Source: HRBIN35 sp036741875
GTDB lineage: Bacteria > Patescibacteriota > Minisyncoccia > UBA6257 > HR35
Direction of reading: 5' to 3'
DNA: 64,000 nucleotides
Assembly: GCA_036741875.1 (NCBI GenBank)
Contig: DAINRM010000003.1
Span: 1 to 64,000 of the forward strand
The position numbers were made by a program, and so were the translations under genes. The notes beneath the pieces are model-generated. The model saw only the letters and a list, made by a program, of their open reading frames with translations. It did no database searches and was not told the DNA's origin. Below are positions 50,153 through 57,881 of this stretch, piece by piece (position 1 is the stretch's first letter; each line of letters opens with the position of its first letter).

Positions 50153-50941
50153 TTATAAATATCCGATTTCTTTAAGATAATCTCTATACTCCCATTCCCA
50201 AAGAGTTTTACAACCAAGAAAGGCTTTAAAATCTTCTTCAACATTATCAAAAGCTTTAAGTTCCCATTCTCCTAAAATATCACCAAACTTATGATCGCAA
50301 AAGGCATCACCACCTTCTATTTTTGAACCCATCTTTCTTAATTTCATCACCGCTCCACATTTTTCACAAATTCTTTTTTGATTAATTCTTAAAACATATC
50401 TCTTTTCTAAGGGTTTAAGAAGAGGAATTTTTCTTCCTTTTTCATCTCTAAAAAATCCTTCTTCATTTAAGGCCATAAAATAAGCTGATGTTTGAAGTCT
50501 ATAATCCTCGTAAATACTTTGAGAAGTTTTAATATCAATTAAAGAAAATTGCCCATCAAGTTCACCAATAATATCAAAAGTTCCAGCATAACGATGAAGA
50601 AAATGAACTGTTTTTTTCTCTAACCAGTCTTCTCTGGAAAAAAAAGAGTGATTTTTAAGAAAATCTTCGAAAGCTTTTTTAATACCTTCATATTCTGGAG
50701 GAACAATAATTTGTCTTCTTTGTATAAAGCTTTCAATAATTTCATGAATTATTTTCCCTTCATCAGCTGCTTTTATTTTTTTGTTAGTAGCTTCTTTAAA
50801 GTTTGGTGCCTCAGCATAAAAATAGTAAAGAGCAGGCTTACTTTTAATTTCACAAATTTTTGTTACCCGTGGATACCAGGTGTTATCTATTATATAACCA
50901 AATTCTTTTTTAAATTCTTCAAGATTATTTATTTTATTCAT
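50153..50941 (-). CDS. PD-(D/E)XK nuclease family protein
   Basis: 262 residues. The RecB-like nuclease signature is visible: GKIIHEIIESF (motif with His), GTFDIIGELDG (D), IDIKTS (D/E-x-K) and QTSAYFMAL (Q-x3-Y). A CEKC pair and a following CDH suggest a small zinc ribbon in the C-terminal third. It should be a DNA exo- or endonuclease for repair or recombination; Cas4-like iron-sulfur cysteines and cas genes are absent. Three bases follow the exonuclease gene, so the pair is one operon. Confidence 0.85.
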   Translation of the reverse strand: MNKINNLEEFKKEFGYIIDNTWYPRVTKICEIKSKPALYYFYAEAPNFKEATNKKIKAADEGKIIHEIIESFIQRRQIIVPPEYEGIKKAFEDFLKNHSFFSREDWLEKKTVHFLHRYAGTFDIIGELDGQFSLIDIKTSQSIYEDYRLQTSAYFMALNEEGFFRDEKGRKIPLLKPLEKRYVLRINQKRICEKCGAVMKLRKMGSKIEGGDAFCDHKFGDILGEWELKAFDNVEEDFKAFLGCKTLWEWEYRDYLKEIGYL

Positions 50942-50944
50942 CTT

Positions 50945-51622
50945 TTAAAAATATCTTAAATAATTCGTCCAAAGTTCATAAATTTTAGCTGTGGTTAAAA
51001 CATCGCCTAAAGCGTAATAAACTAAACTTTTATAATCTTTATTTTTTATAATATCTCTTACTTTTTTACCATCAAATTTTTCCTTAGGATCTTCTAAGCC
51101 AAAAGAAAAGGCTGTCAATTTTAAACTTAGTTTTTGAATTCTATTATTAAAACTTAGTTTTTCATAAAGATCGATATGATATTCTTTATCTAAAATAGCG
51201 TAGGTTGGTCTAATTTTGTGTTTTAAAGAACGATAAAGTAAAAAAGGTATATCAAATTTATTACCATTGAAAGTGATAATTTCCTGATAATTAGGAACAA
51301 TTTCCCAAAATTTTTTTATTAATTCTTCTTCTGAGCTAAACCTTTTAAAATCTATCAAATTTTCTGACCAATCTTCAATTTCCTCTTTACTTTGAAAATA
51401 AACAGCTCCTCTTTGAGTATCTGGATTATAAAAACTAATAGCCACTATTTCGCTAAATTGTGGTAAGAGAGAGATTTTTTCATTAATAATTTCAATAAGA
51501 TCTTCTCTTGATTTTTCTTTGAAATCATTAGAAAATTTTTCTAAAAGATATTCTTGAATTTCTATGGGAAGTTCAGCAAATTCTGGTCCATAAGTTTCGA
51601 TGTCGAAAATTAATTTTTGCAT
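50945..51622 (-). CDS. DEDDy 3'-5' exonuclease (RNase H fold)
   Basis: 225 residues. FDIETYG holds the first Asp/Glu pair, FNGNKFDIPFL the second motif, and YYALGDVLTT the Y-x3-D third motif, giving DEDDy. It resembles the stand-alone B-family-like proofreading exonucleases. Starts 6 bases from the divergent def gene and precedes the PD-(D/E)XK gene. Confidence 0.88.
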   Translation of the reverse strand: MQKLIFDIETYGPEFAELPIEIQEYLLEKFSNDFKEKSREDLIEIINEKISLLPQFSEIVAISFYNPDTQRGAVYFQSKEEIEDWSENLIDFKRFSSEEELIKKFWEIVPNYQEIITFNGNKFDIPFLLYRSLKHKIRPTYAILDKEYHIDLYEKLSFNNRIQKLSLKLTAFSFGLEDPKEKFDGKKVRDIIKNKDYKSLVYYALGDVLTTAKIYELWTNYLRYF

Positions 51623-51628
51623 TTAATA

Positions 51629-52111
51629 ATGATGTATGAATTAGTTACTTTTCCTAATGATATTTTAAAACAAAAAACGGTTGAGGTAAAAGAGATAGAT
51701 AAAAGCATAAAAAAAATTGTTAGTGAAATGAAAAAAATTATGAAAAAACATCATGGAGTTGGTTTAGCAGCTAATCAAATAGGTCTCAATCTTTCTATTT
51801 TTATTGCTGAAGACAAAGATAAAATTTTAACTTTTATTAATCCTAAAATTATAAAATTTGAAGGAGAAAAAATTTTACTTGAAGAAGGTTGTCTTTCTCT
51901 TCCAGAAATTTGGGGAAAAATAAAAAGATATCCTAAGGTAGAGGTAGAATATATAGATCTTTTTGGTAAAAAAAGAAAAATAAAAGCTAAGGGTCTTTTA
52001 GCTCAAATTATTCAACATGAAATTGATCATCTAAATGGAATACTTTTTGCTGAAAAAGCAGAAAAACTTTATAAATTCGAAGAAATTAATAAAGATGAAA
52101 TATTCAAATAA
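51629..52111 (+). CDS. def: peptide deformylase
   Basis: 160 residues from the first of two adjacent ATGs (51629, 51632); an in-frame TTG upstream overlaps the exonuclease start and is not needed. Motifs GVGLAANQIG, EGCLSLP (metal Cys) and HEIDHLNG (metal His and catalytic Glu) are perfect. Removes the formyl group from nascent peptides. The fmt ATG follows its stop without a gap. Confidence 0.97.
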   Translation: MMYELVTFPNDILKQKTVEVKEIDKSIKKIVSEMKKIMKKHHGVGLAANQIGLNLSIFIAEDKDKILTFINPKIIKFEGEKILLEEGCLSLPEIWGKIKRYPKVEVEYIDLFGKKRKIKAKGLLAQIIQHEIDHLNGILFAEKAEKLYKFEEINKDEIFK

Positions 52112-53074
52112 ATGAAAAAGATTTTACCTATAATTTTTTTTAGCTCATCAAGATTTGGTATTTACGTTTTAAAGGAGTTTTTAAAATTTTATAAGATTCT
52201 TTTAATTTTTACCCTACCAGCTAAAAGTAAGGGAAGAGGACTTAAGGTTTCCCCTAATGAAGTTTATCTTTTTGCTTTAAAAGAAAAAATACCTGTTTTA
52301 GAAATAAAAAATTGGGATGAAGTTAAAAAGGAGCTTAATTTAATAAAACCTTTAGCTGGAGTAATTGCCGGGTTTGGAAAAATTATACCTAAAGAAATTA
52401 TAGAGATTTTTCCATTGGGCATTTTAAATGTTCACCCTTCTCTTCTTCCAAAATATAGAGGCCCAAATCCTATAAGAGAAACAATTTTAAATGGTGATCA
52501 AGAAACAGGGGTAACTATTTTTTTAATTGACGAACTTGTAGATCATGGACCTATAGTTGCTCAAGAAGGTATATTTCTCAAAGGAAAAGAAAATTATCTT
52601 GAACTTGAAGAAAATTTAGGAAAATTGGGTGGTTTTAAGCTTAGAGAAATTATTGAACCATTTTTAGAAAAGAAAATAGAGTTAATACCTCAAGATGAAA
52701 CTAAAGCAACTTATACAAGAAAAATAAAATTTGAAGATGGGTATTTAGATTTTAAAGATCCTTATGAAATTTGGTATAGAAAAATAAGAGCTTTAAATCC
52801 TGAGCCAGGAACTTATATTTACATTTGGCATAAAGGAATAAAGAAAATACTGAAAATTTTTTCCATAGAGAAAATTGATGAAAAAAATTTAGATGAAAAA
52901 ACAAAAGAAATAAACTTAGGAGATTTTTTTAGATATAAAAATGAATTAGGTCTTAAAATTAATGGAAGTTATATAGTTATACACGAACTTCAGCTTCAAG
53001 ACAGAAAAAAAATGAGTTCAAAGGAATTTTTAAATGGTTACCCCTTAGAAAGCTTTAGTTTAGTTAAAAATTAA
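52112..53074 (+). CDS. fmt: methionyl-tRNA formyltransferase
   Basis: 320 residues. NVHPSLLPKYRGPNPI (formyl-folate and catalytic Asn/His), then the Asp of VDHGPIVAQ, and the C-terminal tRNA-binding domain with IRALNPEPGTYIY. Formylates initiator Met-tRNA; forms the usual pair with def. Its stop shares TTAA with the stop of the convergent pilin 4. Confidence 0.96.
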   Translation: MKKILPIIFFSSSRFGIYVLKEFLKFYKILLIFTLPAKSKGRGLKVSPNEVYLFALKEKIPVLEIKNWDEVKKELNLIKPLAGVIAGFGKIIPKEIIEIFPLGILNVHPSLLPKYRGPNPIRETILNGDQETGVTIFLIDELVDHGPIVAQEGIFLKGKENYLELEENLGKLGGFKLREIIEPFLEKKIELIPQDETKATYTRKIKFEDGYLDFKDPYEIWYRKIRALNPEPGTYIYIWHKGIKKILKIFSIEKIDEKNLDEKTKEINLGDFFRYKNELGLKINGSYIVIHELQLQDRKKMSSKEFLNGYPLESFSLVKN

Positions 53075-53637
53075 TAAAGATTTTTATTTGGACCAACCTC
53101 ATAAAGCGTATTTTGATTACCTCCATCGTTTATCATAGCACTAGTATCTCCTTCAAGTCTTGCGTTTAATTCATATTCCCCAACATCACTTGTGCAAACA
53201 AAAGCGTAAAGATAACCAACTCCTCCAATGGTTCTATTTATAGGATCTAAAGGAAGAGATGATAAATTAACTAAAGTAGAAGAAGCTAAATTAACATATC
53301 TTACCCAGCCGGTTCCATTAATAGCGGTACTAGTTGTTCCTGTAGCCGTATAACCTGCAGGAATTGCCGGCCAACCAGATGGATTGCTGGTTCTAGTTTC
53401 TGAAAAAGAAATAGTGTTTCCTGGACACCAACTTAGAGAAACAGAAGGATTTTGCATTGCATCAGCTAAATATATATCTATAGCTCTTTGAACATTATTT
53501 AAATCTCCTTTTCTTTGAGTATCTCTAGCTCTTATAAATATCTCTTGTGGTCTAATAACGACAATAAGAACCCCCGCTAAAATAGAAATTAAAGCTAAGA
53601 CTATTAAAAGTTCCATTAAAGTAAAACCTTTTTTCAT
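53071..53637 (-). CDS. type IV pilin-like protein (pilin 4)
   Basis: 188 residues. Prepilin site MKKG/FTLME with Glu5, hydrophobic helix, then IFIRARDTQRKGDLNNVQRAI. LSSLPLDPINR and the end DGGNQNTLYEVGPNKNLY match pilins 2 and 3. Contains two or three Cys. A TATAAT on the minus strand (53683 to 53678) and a GGTCAA motif 21 bases before the ATG form its upstream region. Confidence 0.85.
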   Translation of the reverse strand: MKKGFTLMELLIVLALISILAGVLIVVIRPQEIFIRARDTQRKGDLNNVQRAIDIYLADAMQNPSVSLSWCPGNTISFSETRTSNPSGWPAIPAGYTATGTTSTAINGTGWVRYVNLASSTLVNLSSLPLDPINRTIGGVGYLYAFVCTSDVGEYELNARLEGDTSAMINDGGNQNTLYEVGPNKNLY

Positions 53638-53658
53638 ATTTTAATATTTAAAATTAAT

Positions 53659-53664
53659 TTGACC
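53659..53664 (-). promoter_or_regulatory. GGTCAA upstream motif (pilin 4)
   Basis: GGTCAA on the minus strand, 21 bases before the ATG and 13 bases after a TATAAT. A weaker member of the GGTCGC set. Confidence 0.3.
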
Positions 53665-53704
53665 TAAAGATAAATTTATTATAATACAAAATACAAAAAA
53701 TGTG

Positions 53705-53710
53705 TATAAT
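53705..53710 (+). promoter_or_regulatory. -10 box of the DUF458 gene
   Basis: TATAAT ending 9 bases before the ATG at 53720, so the mRNA would begin with at most two or three untranslated bases. Confidence 0.5.
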
Positions 53711-53719
53711 TTAATTAAG

Positions 53720-54193
53720 ATGCTTTCTGGTTTCAAAAGGGCTAACGGTGAGATTTTAAATAAGGAGGATCTTTTAAAATCAATAGAAAATTTTATAAAA
53801 GAAAATAAAAATTTTGAATATAAAGTTATGGTGGGTACTGACTCAGAAATGTTTGAAAAAAAAGTAGAATTTATTTCTGTCATAGCAGTGCATAGAATTG
53901 GCAGAGGAGGAAGATTTTTTTGGAAAAAGACTTTTTTTAATAAACCTTTAGCTTTATATGACAGGCTTTGGCAAGAAGCTATAATTTCTTTAAATATTAG
54001 TGAAGAACTTATAAAAGAATTAAATAAAAGAGATGTGATTTTTTCTTTTGAACTTCATTTAGATTTAGGAACAAATGGAAAAAGTCATTCTACTATTAGA
54101 GAAATTATAAGCTTGGTAAAAAGTTACGGTTTTGAAGTTAAAACAAAACCATTTTCTTATGCTGCTTCTAAAGTTGCCGATAAACTTCTTTAA
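53720..54193 (+). CDS. DUF458 / YkuK-like RNase H-fold protein
   Basis: 157 residues from ATG 53720; an in-frame upstream ATG (53702) sits before the -10 box and is rejected. The VGTDSEM start of the fold, ISVIAVHRIGRGGRFFWK, FELHLDLGTNGKSHS and the C-terminal VKTKPFSYAASKVADK match the YkuK/DUF458 family, predicted ribonuclease H-like. The conserved Asp residues fit a metal site. Function in the cell is not established. Confidence 0.82.
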   Translation: MLSGFKRANGEILNKEDLLKSIENFIKENKNFEYKVMVGTDSEMFEKKVEFISVIAVHRIGRGGRFFWKKTFFNKPLALYDRLWQEAIISLNISEELIKELNKRDVIFSFELHLDLGTNGKSHSTIREIISLVKSYGFEVKTKPFSYAASKVADKLL

Positions 54194-54198
54194 TTTTC

Positions 54199-54227
54199 TT
54201 GAAATTAATCTAAAAAAGCTTTATAAT
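54199..54227 (+). promoter_or_regulatory. promoter of tRNA-Lys and bL25
   Basis: TTGAAA (54199-54204), a 17-base spacer and TATAAT (54222-54227), the best-spaced promoter on the plus strand in this window. Predicted start near 54235, about 63 bases before the tRNA. Confidence 0.65.
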
Positions 54228-54237
54228 TTATTTTACT

Positions 54238-54293
54238 GGGGCTCGTTGAAGTTTTTTGACGGCTCCTCTCTGCCCTGCCTTTAGAGGCAGGGC
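54238..54293 (+). ncRNA. structured leader of tRNA-Lys: two hairpins
   Basis: Hairpin 1 (54238-54266): GGGGC pairs with GCTCC and CGTTGA with TTGACG, with one bulged T and a 6-base loop. Hairpin 2 (54272-54293): GCCCTGCCT-TTAG-AGGCAGGGC, nine perfect pairs. GGGGCT at 54238 could instead pair with AGCCCC at 54297-54302, the tRNA acceptor 5' strand. It is GC-rich in an AT-rich setting. No T-run follows, so it is not a classic terminator. Confidence 0.5.
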
Positions 54294-54297
54294 GAAA

Positions 54298-54370
54298 GCC
54301 CCCGTAGCTCAATTGGTAGAGCAACGGCCTTTTAAGCCGGTGGTTGCAGGTTCGAGTCCTGCCGGGGGCA
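54298..54370 (+). tRNA. tRNA-Lys (anticodon UUU)
   Basis: 73 bases: acceptor GCCCCCG/CGGGGGC, D-arm, loop CTTTTAA (anticodon TTT), T-arm GGTTCGAGTCC. CCA is not encoded. The bL25 ATG is 5 bases after the 3' end. Confidence 0.97.
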
Positions 54371-54375
54371 CAAAA

Positions 54376-54939
54376 ATGTTAAAAATCTTTAAAAGAGAGA
54401 AAGACAAAAAAGCAGAAAGTTATAGAAATGAAGGATACATTCCTGGTATTATTTATGGACCAAACCTAGAATCAACACCGATAATAGCTCCGAAAAAGGA
54501 TTTTTTAAAATTTTATGAAAATTATGAATCTGGTCTTTTTGAGGTTTATTTAGATGAAAGAAAAATTTTAGGAATTTTACAAGAAGTTCAGTTTCATCCT
54601 ATCACAGATGAAATTATACATTTTGATATTTTTGTTCCTTCTCTAAAAGAAAAAATTACCACAAAAGTTCCCTTAGAATTTGTGGGTGAAGCTCCTGGTA
54701 TTAGACTTGGTGGTATCGTTAATATAAGCTTAGAAGAGTTAGAAATTGAGTGTTTACCACAAGACATTCCTCGAGCTATCTATGTTGATCTAAGTGTTTT
54801 AAAAAATATAGGAGATACTATTTATGTAAAAGATTTAAAAATACCTCATAATATAAAGGTTTTAATTAGTCCAGAAAACCCTGTAGCTACCTTAATAGAA
54901 GAAGCTAAAGTAGAAGAAGAAACAGAGGCTTCTTCATAA
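54376..54939 (+). CDS. rplY: 50S ribosomal protein bL25 (CTC family)
   Basis: 187 residues. An in-frame ATG at 54256 would read through tRNA-Lys and is rejected; MLKIFKREKDKKAESYRNEGYIPGIIYGP is the normal bL25 start region (the first residues KxxRE are shortened). A C-terminal TL5/CTC-type domain follows (VPLEFVGEAPGIRLGG) and the end is acidic. It binds 5S rRNA. Its start lies only 5 bases after the tRNA, so tRNA 3' processing would leave an almost leaderless message. Confidence 0.94.
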   Translation: MLKIFKREKDKKAESYRNEGYIPGIIYGPNLESTPIIAPKKDFLKFYENYESGLFEVYLDERKILGILQEVQFHPITDEIIHFDIFVPSLKEKITTKVPLEFVGEAPGIRLGGIVNISLEELEIECLPQDIPRAIYVDLSVLKNIGDTIYVKDLKIPHNIKVLISPENPVATLIEEAKVEEETEASS

Positions 54940-54941
54940 AA

Positions 54942-56342
54942 ATGAAAAAAATTGAAGACATAAAACCTAAAAGCTTAGCTTTTTTTAATTTTAAAAGAAA
55001 AAATAATTATTTTTATTTTTTAAATGCTAAAGATTTAAAAATCATTTTTTTAATCTTACTTTTTATAGGAATTAATTTTGCCTTTGCTCCGCTTTCATTC
55101 ACCCAAATAACACAAAAAACTCTTCCTCCTGAACTTGAAGCTAAAAAGAAATCATTAGAAGCCCAGCTTCAAGAAGTTTTAAAAGAAATAGAAAATTACA
55201 AAAAAGAAATAAACAAAATAAGAAGTCAAAAAAGAAGCATACAGCAAGAAATAAACTTAGTCAATTCACAGATAAAAAAAACAGAACTTGAAATTCAAGC
55301 AATTAATTTACAGATAAAAAATTTAAATAAAAAAATAGAAGAAACAAAAAAATCAATTAACCTTACTGAAGAAAAAATTAAAAAATCTAAAGATTATCTT
55401 TTAGTTTCATTAAGATATTACTATCAATTAAGACAAAGAAGCATTATTGAAGTATTTTTAGCCGAAGCAAGACTTTCGGATTATTTTAGTCAATTTTATT
55501 ATCTCCAAAAAGTTCAAGAAAGTATTAACAACGAATTAGACAAATTAAAAGAACTTAATGAGATTTTGAATAAACAAAAAACTAAATTAGAAAATCAACT
55601 TGAAGAGCAAAATAATCTTTTAATGCTTTCAAAAATAAAATACCAGGAGCTTCAAGAGTTAAAAAATGAAAAAAATAAACTTTTGGCTCAGGCACAAAAA
55701 CTTGAAAGAGAATATAGCAAAAAATTAGAAGAGTCAGAAAGAACTGCAACACAGATAAGACAAGAAATTTATAAATTAGCAGGAGGAGCTGGACCAATTA
55801 CTTTTGGTGAGGCTTATGAATATGCAAAAATCGTAGAAAAATATACTGGCGTAAGGCCAGCTTTTCTTTTAGCTGTTTTACATTATGAGTCAAAATTAGG
55901 ACAAAATGTAGGAACTTGTCATTATAAAGAAGCCATGAAACCATCGGAAAGACCTATTTTTGAAGAGATAGTTAAAGAACTGGGTTTAGATCCTAATAAA
56001 ATGCCTGTTTCTTGTAAACCTTGGTATGGTTGGGGTGGTGCTATGGGTCCTGCTCAATTTATACCCTCAACATGGATGAAATATAAAGAACGAATTGCTA
56101 GAATTACCGGAAATAATCCGCCTTCTCCTTGGAATATTTTAGATTCTTTTGTAGCTGCTGGACTTTATCTTAAAGATGCTGGAGCAGACGCAAGAAATTA
56201 CTCTTCAGAATGGAAAGCAGCTATGATATATTTTGCTGGCTCTAATTGGAACAATCCTTCTTTAAGATTTTATGGAGATGATGTAATGTCAATTGCTCAA
56301 AGATTTGAAGAAGATATCAGAATTTTGGAAAGAAGTAAGTAA
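54942..56342 (+). CDS. secreted coiled-coil lytic transglycosylase
   Basis: 466 residues. A membrane signal at about 29-50, a long coiled coil (about 60-265, EnvC/PcsB-like), then an MltB/SLT-type domain with LAVLHYESKLG (candidate catalytic Glu) and GAMGPAQFIPSTWMKYK. Two Cys (GTCHYKE, VSCKPWYG) may pair. Coiled-coil hydrolases of this kind usually act in daughter-cell separation or wall remodelling. It follows rplY by two bases and its last 54 bases overlap the debranching-enzyme gene on the other strand. Confidence 0.87.
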   Translation: MKKIEDIKPKSLAFFNFKRKNNYFYFLNAKDLKIIFLILLFIGINFAFAPLSFTQITQKTLPPELEAKKKSLEAQLQEVLKEIENYKKEINKIRSQKRSIQQEINLVNSQIKKTELEIQAINLQIKNLNKKIEETKKSINLTEEKIKKSKDYLLVSLRYYYQLRQRSIIEVFLAEARLSDYFSQFYYLQKVQESINNELDKLKELNEILNKQKTKLENQLEEQNNLLMLSKIKYQELQELKNEKNKLLAQAQKLEREYSKKLEESERTATQIRQEIYKLAGGAGPITFGEAYEYAKIVEKYTGVRPAFLLAVLHYESKLGQNVGTCHYKEAMKPSERPIFEEIVKELGLDPNKMPVSCKPWYGWGGAMGPAQFIPSTWMKYKERIARITGNNPPSPWNILDSFVAAGLYLKDAGADARNYSSEWKAAMIYFAGSNWNNPSLRFYGDDVMSIAQRFEEDIRILERSK

Positions 56343-57881
56343 AAAAACTAAACTTGACATTGACCAAGTTTGAATAAGAGAACCTTCACTTTTTCTTTCT
56401 TTAGCAGAGCTAAGTTCACTTGAATAACCTAAAATTCCGTCTTTTAATAGATCAGTTAGAGAAGAATAAATTATTTTATTTATTATCTTTTTGTATTTTT
56501 TTTCATTTAAATTTTTCAAATTCCAAGCAAAAACGTTATTTAAAAAATACCACGAATCGCCAGAATGATAACTTGATGGGTTTTCTCCTGTATGTTCATC
56601 AAAAAATCCTTTTTCTTTAAAACTCAAAGTACTTATACCTCCCCAATTCAAAAAGTACTCCTCAATAAAATTTTCAAATATCAAAGACCATTCTTTTTTA
56701 CTCAAAAGCTCTGGCATAAAAAAATAAACTAAAATAAGGTTAACATCTTTTAAGTTTTTCATTTTTTCTTTTAAAAGCTTTAAATAAAAATTATATTTTT
56801 GAAAATATTCTTTTTCTTTTAAACCGAGTCTTTTAAGAACCTTAAGATAAAGCGCATATATTTCCATAGCTTCTTTTCTTTCAAGACTGTCCATCCAAGT
56901 AGCTTGTGGCGGAAGATTTAAATTATTTTCTTTTAAAAATTCTTTTTCCCAAAGTTTTAAAAACTTTTTTATTAAATTAAAATAATATTCTATATCTTCA
57001 TCAGAAAGATTGATAAAAATAAAAAGCAAGGTGTCAGCAGAAATGTTTCCATTAGGCTTATTTAGATTCCATATTTCTTCAAGATTAAAAAAATATTTAT
57101 AAATAAATTTTTTCTGGTTTAAAAATTTTTTCAAAAAATATAAAGAAAGAAGTTCATCTCTAAACCAATTTTCAAAAAACCAAGGAAAACCGGCAGGTAA
57201 ATAATTCTCTAAAACAAGATTATTTAAACGAGAGATAAAAAAATTTAAATAAATATTATCAGAAAAACTAAAGGGTTCTAAAAAATAGCAAGCTTTTTCT
57301 TCTAAAATCTTTATTTGTAAAAAATTAGTTTTTGTTTTTAAATCACCAAAAACCCACCATTTAAAGATAGATGAGTTTCTTTTCTTATCAAAATCCATTT
57401 CTTTTTCATACCATCTCTCTTCAAATTCTATAAAATTAGAAGATTCAATTAAAATATCAAAAATTTTTTTATTTTCAAAATAAAAACTAAAAATAAAAGT
57501 ATTAGAATTCAATTTTTCAAATTTTATTTGTCTTAAAAAGGGATTAGAATTAAAAATAAAATTGCTATCAAAAGAAATAGAAATTTCTTCAAAATTTAAA
57601 GTTCTAATTTCTAAAGAATTTTTTTCTCTTAAAGAAAAATAAATCTGATTATTATCAGTTTCTAAAAAAACTTCAAATGGAGAAACAATATTTATTTCTC
57701 TTATTTTAGAAGAAATTCTTACTTCATCAACAAATCTAAAAGGTTTTTCCTTAAAATAAAAACCACCAAAAAATCTACTTTTTTCAATAGAAAAAATAAA
57801 CCAAAGATTATCTTTTTTAAGAAAAAATTTGTCAGTTAGGCTTTCTAAAGAAAGACCTATTTCTAAAAAATTAACCCTCAT
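56289..57881 (-). CDS. glycogen-debranching-type glycosidase (GDE C-terminal domain)
   Basis: 530 residues. The C-terminal two thirds match amylo-alpha-1,6-glucosidase (six-hairpin fold): AGFPWFFENWFRDEL, ATWMDSL, GGISTLSFKEKGFFDEHTG and GSLIQTWSMSSL carry the conserved acidic and aromatic residues. The N-terminal region is a divergent beta-domain. Expected to cut alpha-1,6 branch points in glycogen. Last gene of the glucan cluster; overlaps the GT3 gene by 11 bases and the convergent transglycosylase by 54. Confidence 0.82.
   Translation of the reverse strand: MRVNFLEIGLSLESLTDKFFLKKDNLWFIFSIEKSRFFGGFYFKEKPFRFVDEVRISSKIREINIVSPFEVFLETDNNQIYFSLREKNSLEIRTLNFEEISISFDSNFIFNSNPFLRQIKFEKLNSNTFIFSFYFENKKIFDILIESSNFIEFEERWYEKEMDFDKKRNSSIFKWWVFGDLKTKTNFLQIKILEEKACYFLEPFSFSDNIYLNFFISRLNNLVLENYLPAGFPWFFENWFRDELLSLYFLKKFLNQKKFIYKYFFNLEEIWNLNKPNGNISADTLLFIFINLSDEDIEYYFNLIKKFLKLWEKEFLKENNLNLPPQATWMDSLERKEAMEIYALYLKVLKRLGLKEKEYFQKYNFYLKLLKEKMKNLKDVNLILVYFFMPELLSKKEWSLIFENFIEEYFLNWGGISTLSFKEKGFFDEHTGENPSSYHSGDSWYFLNNVFAWNLKNLNEKKYKKIINKIIYSSLTDLLKDGILGYSSELSSAKERKSEGSLIQTWSMSSLVFLLTSFQNSDIFFKSLSN

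Noticed and set aside
50153..50941. Cas4 as identity of the PD-(D/E)XK protein
   Set aside because: The four-cysteine iron-sulfur arrangement and any cas neighbours are missing.
54256..54375. Upstream in-frame extension of rplY
   Set aside because: It would translate the leader hairpin and the whole tRNA-Lys; the bL25 family start is at 54376.
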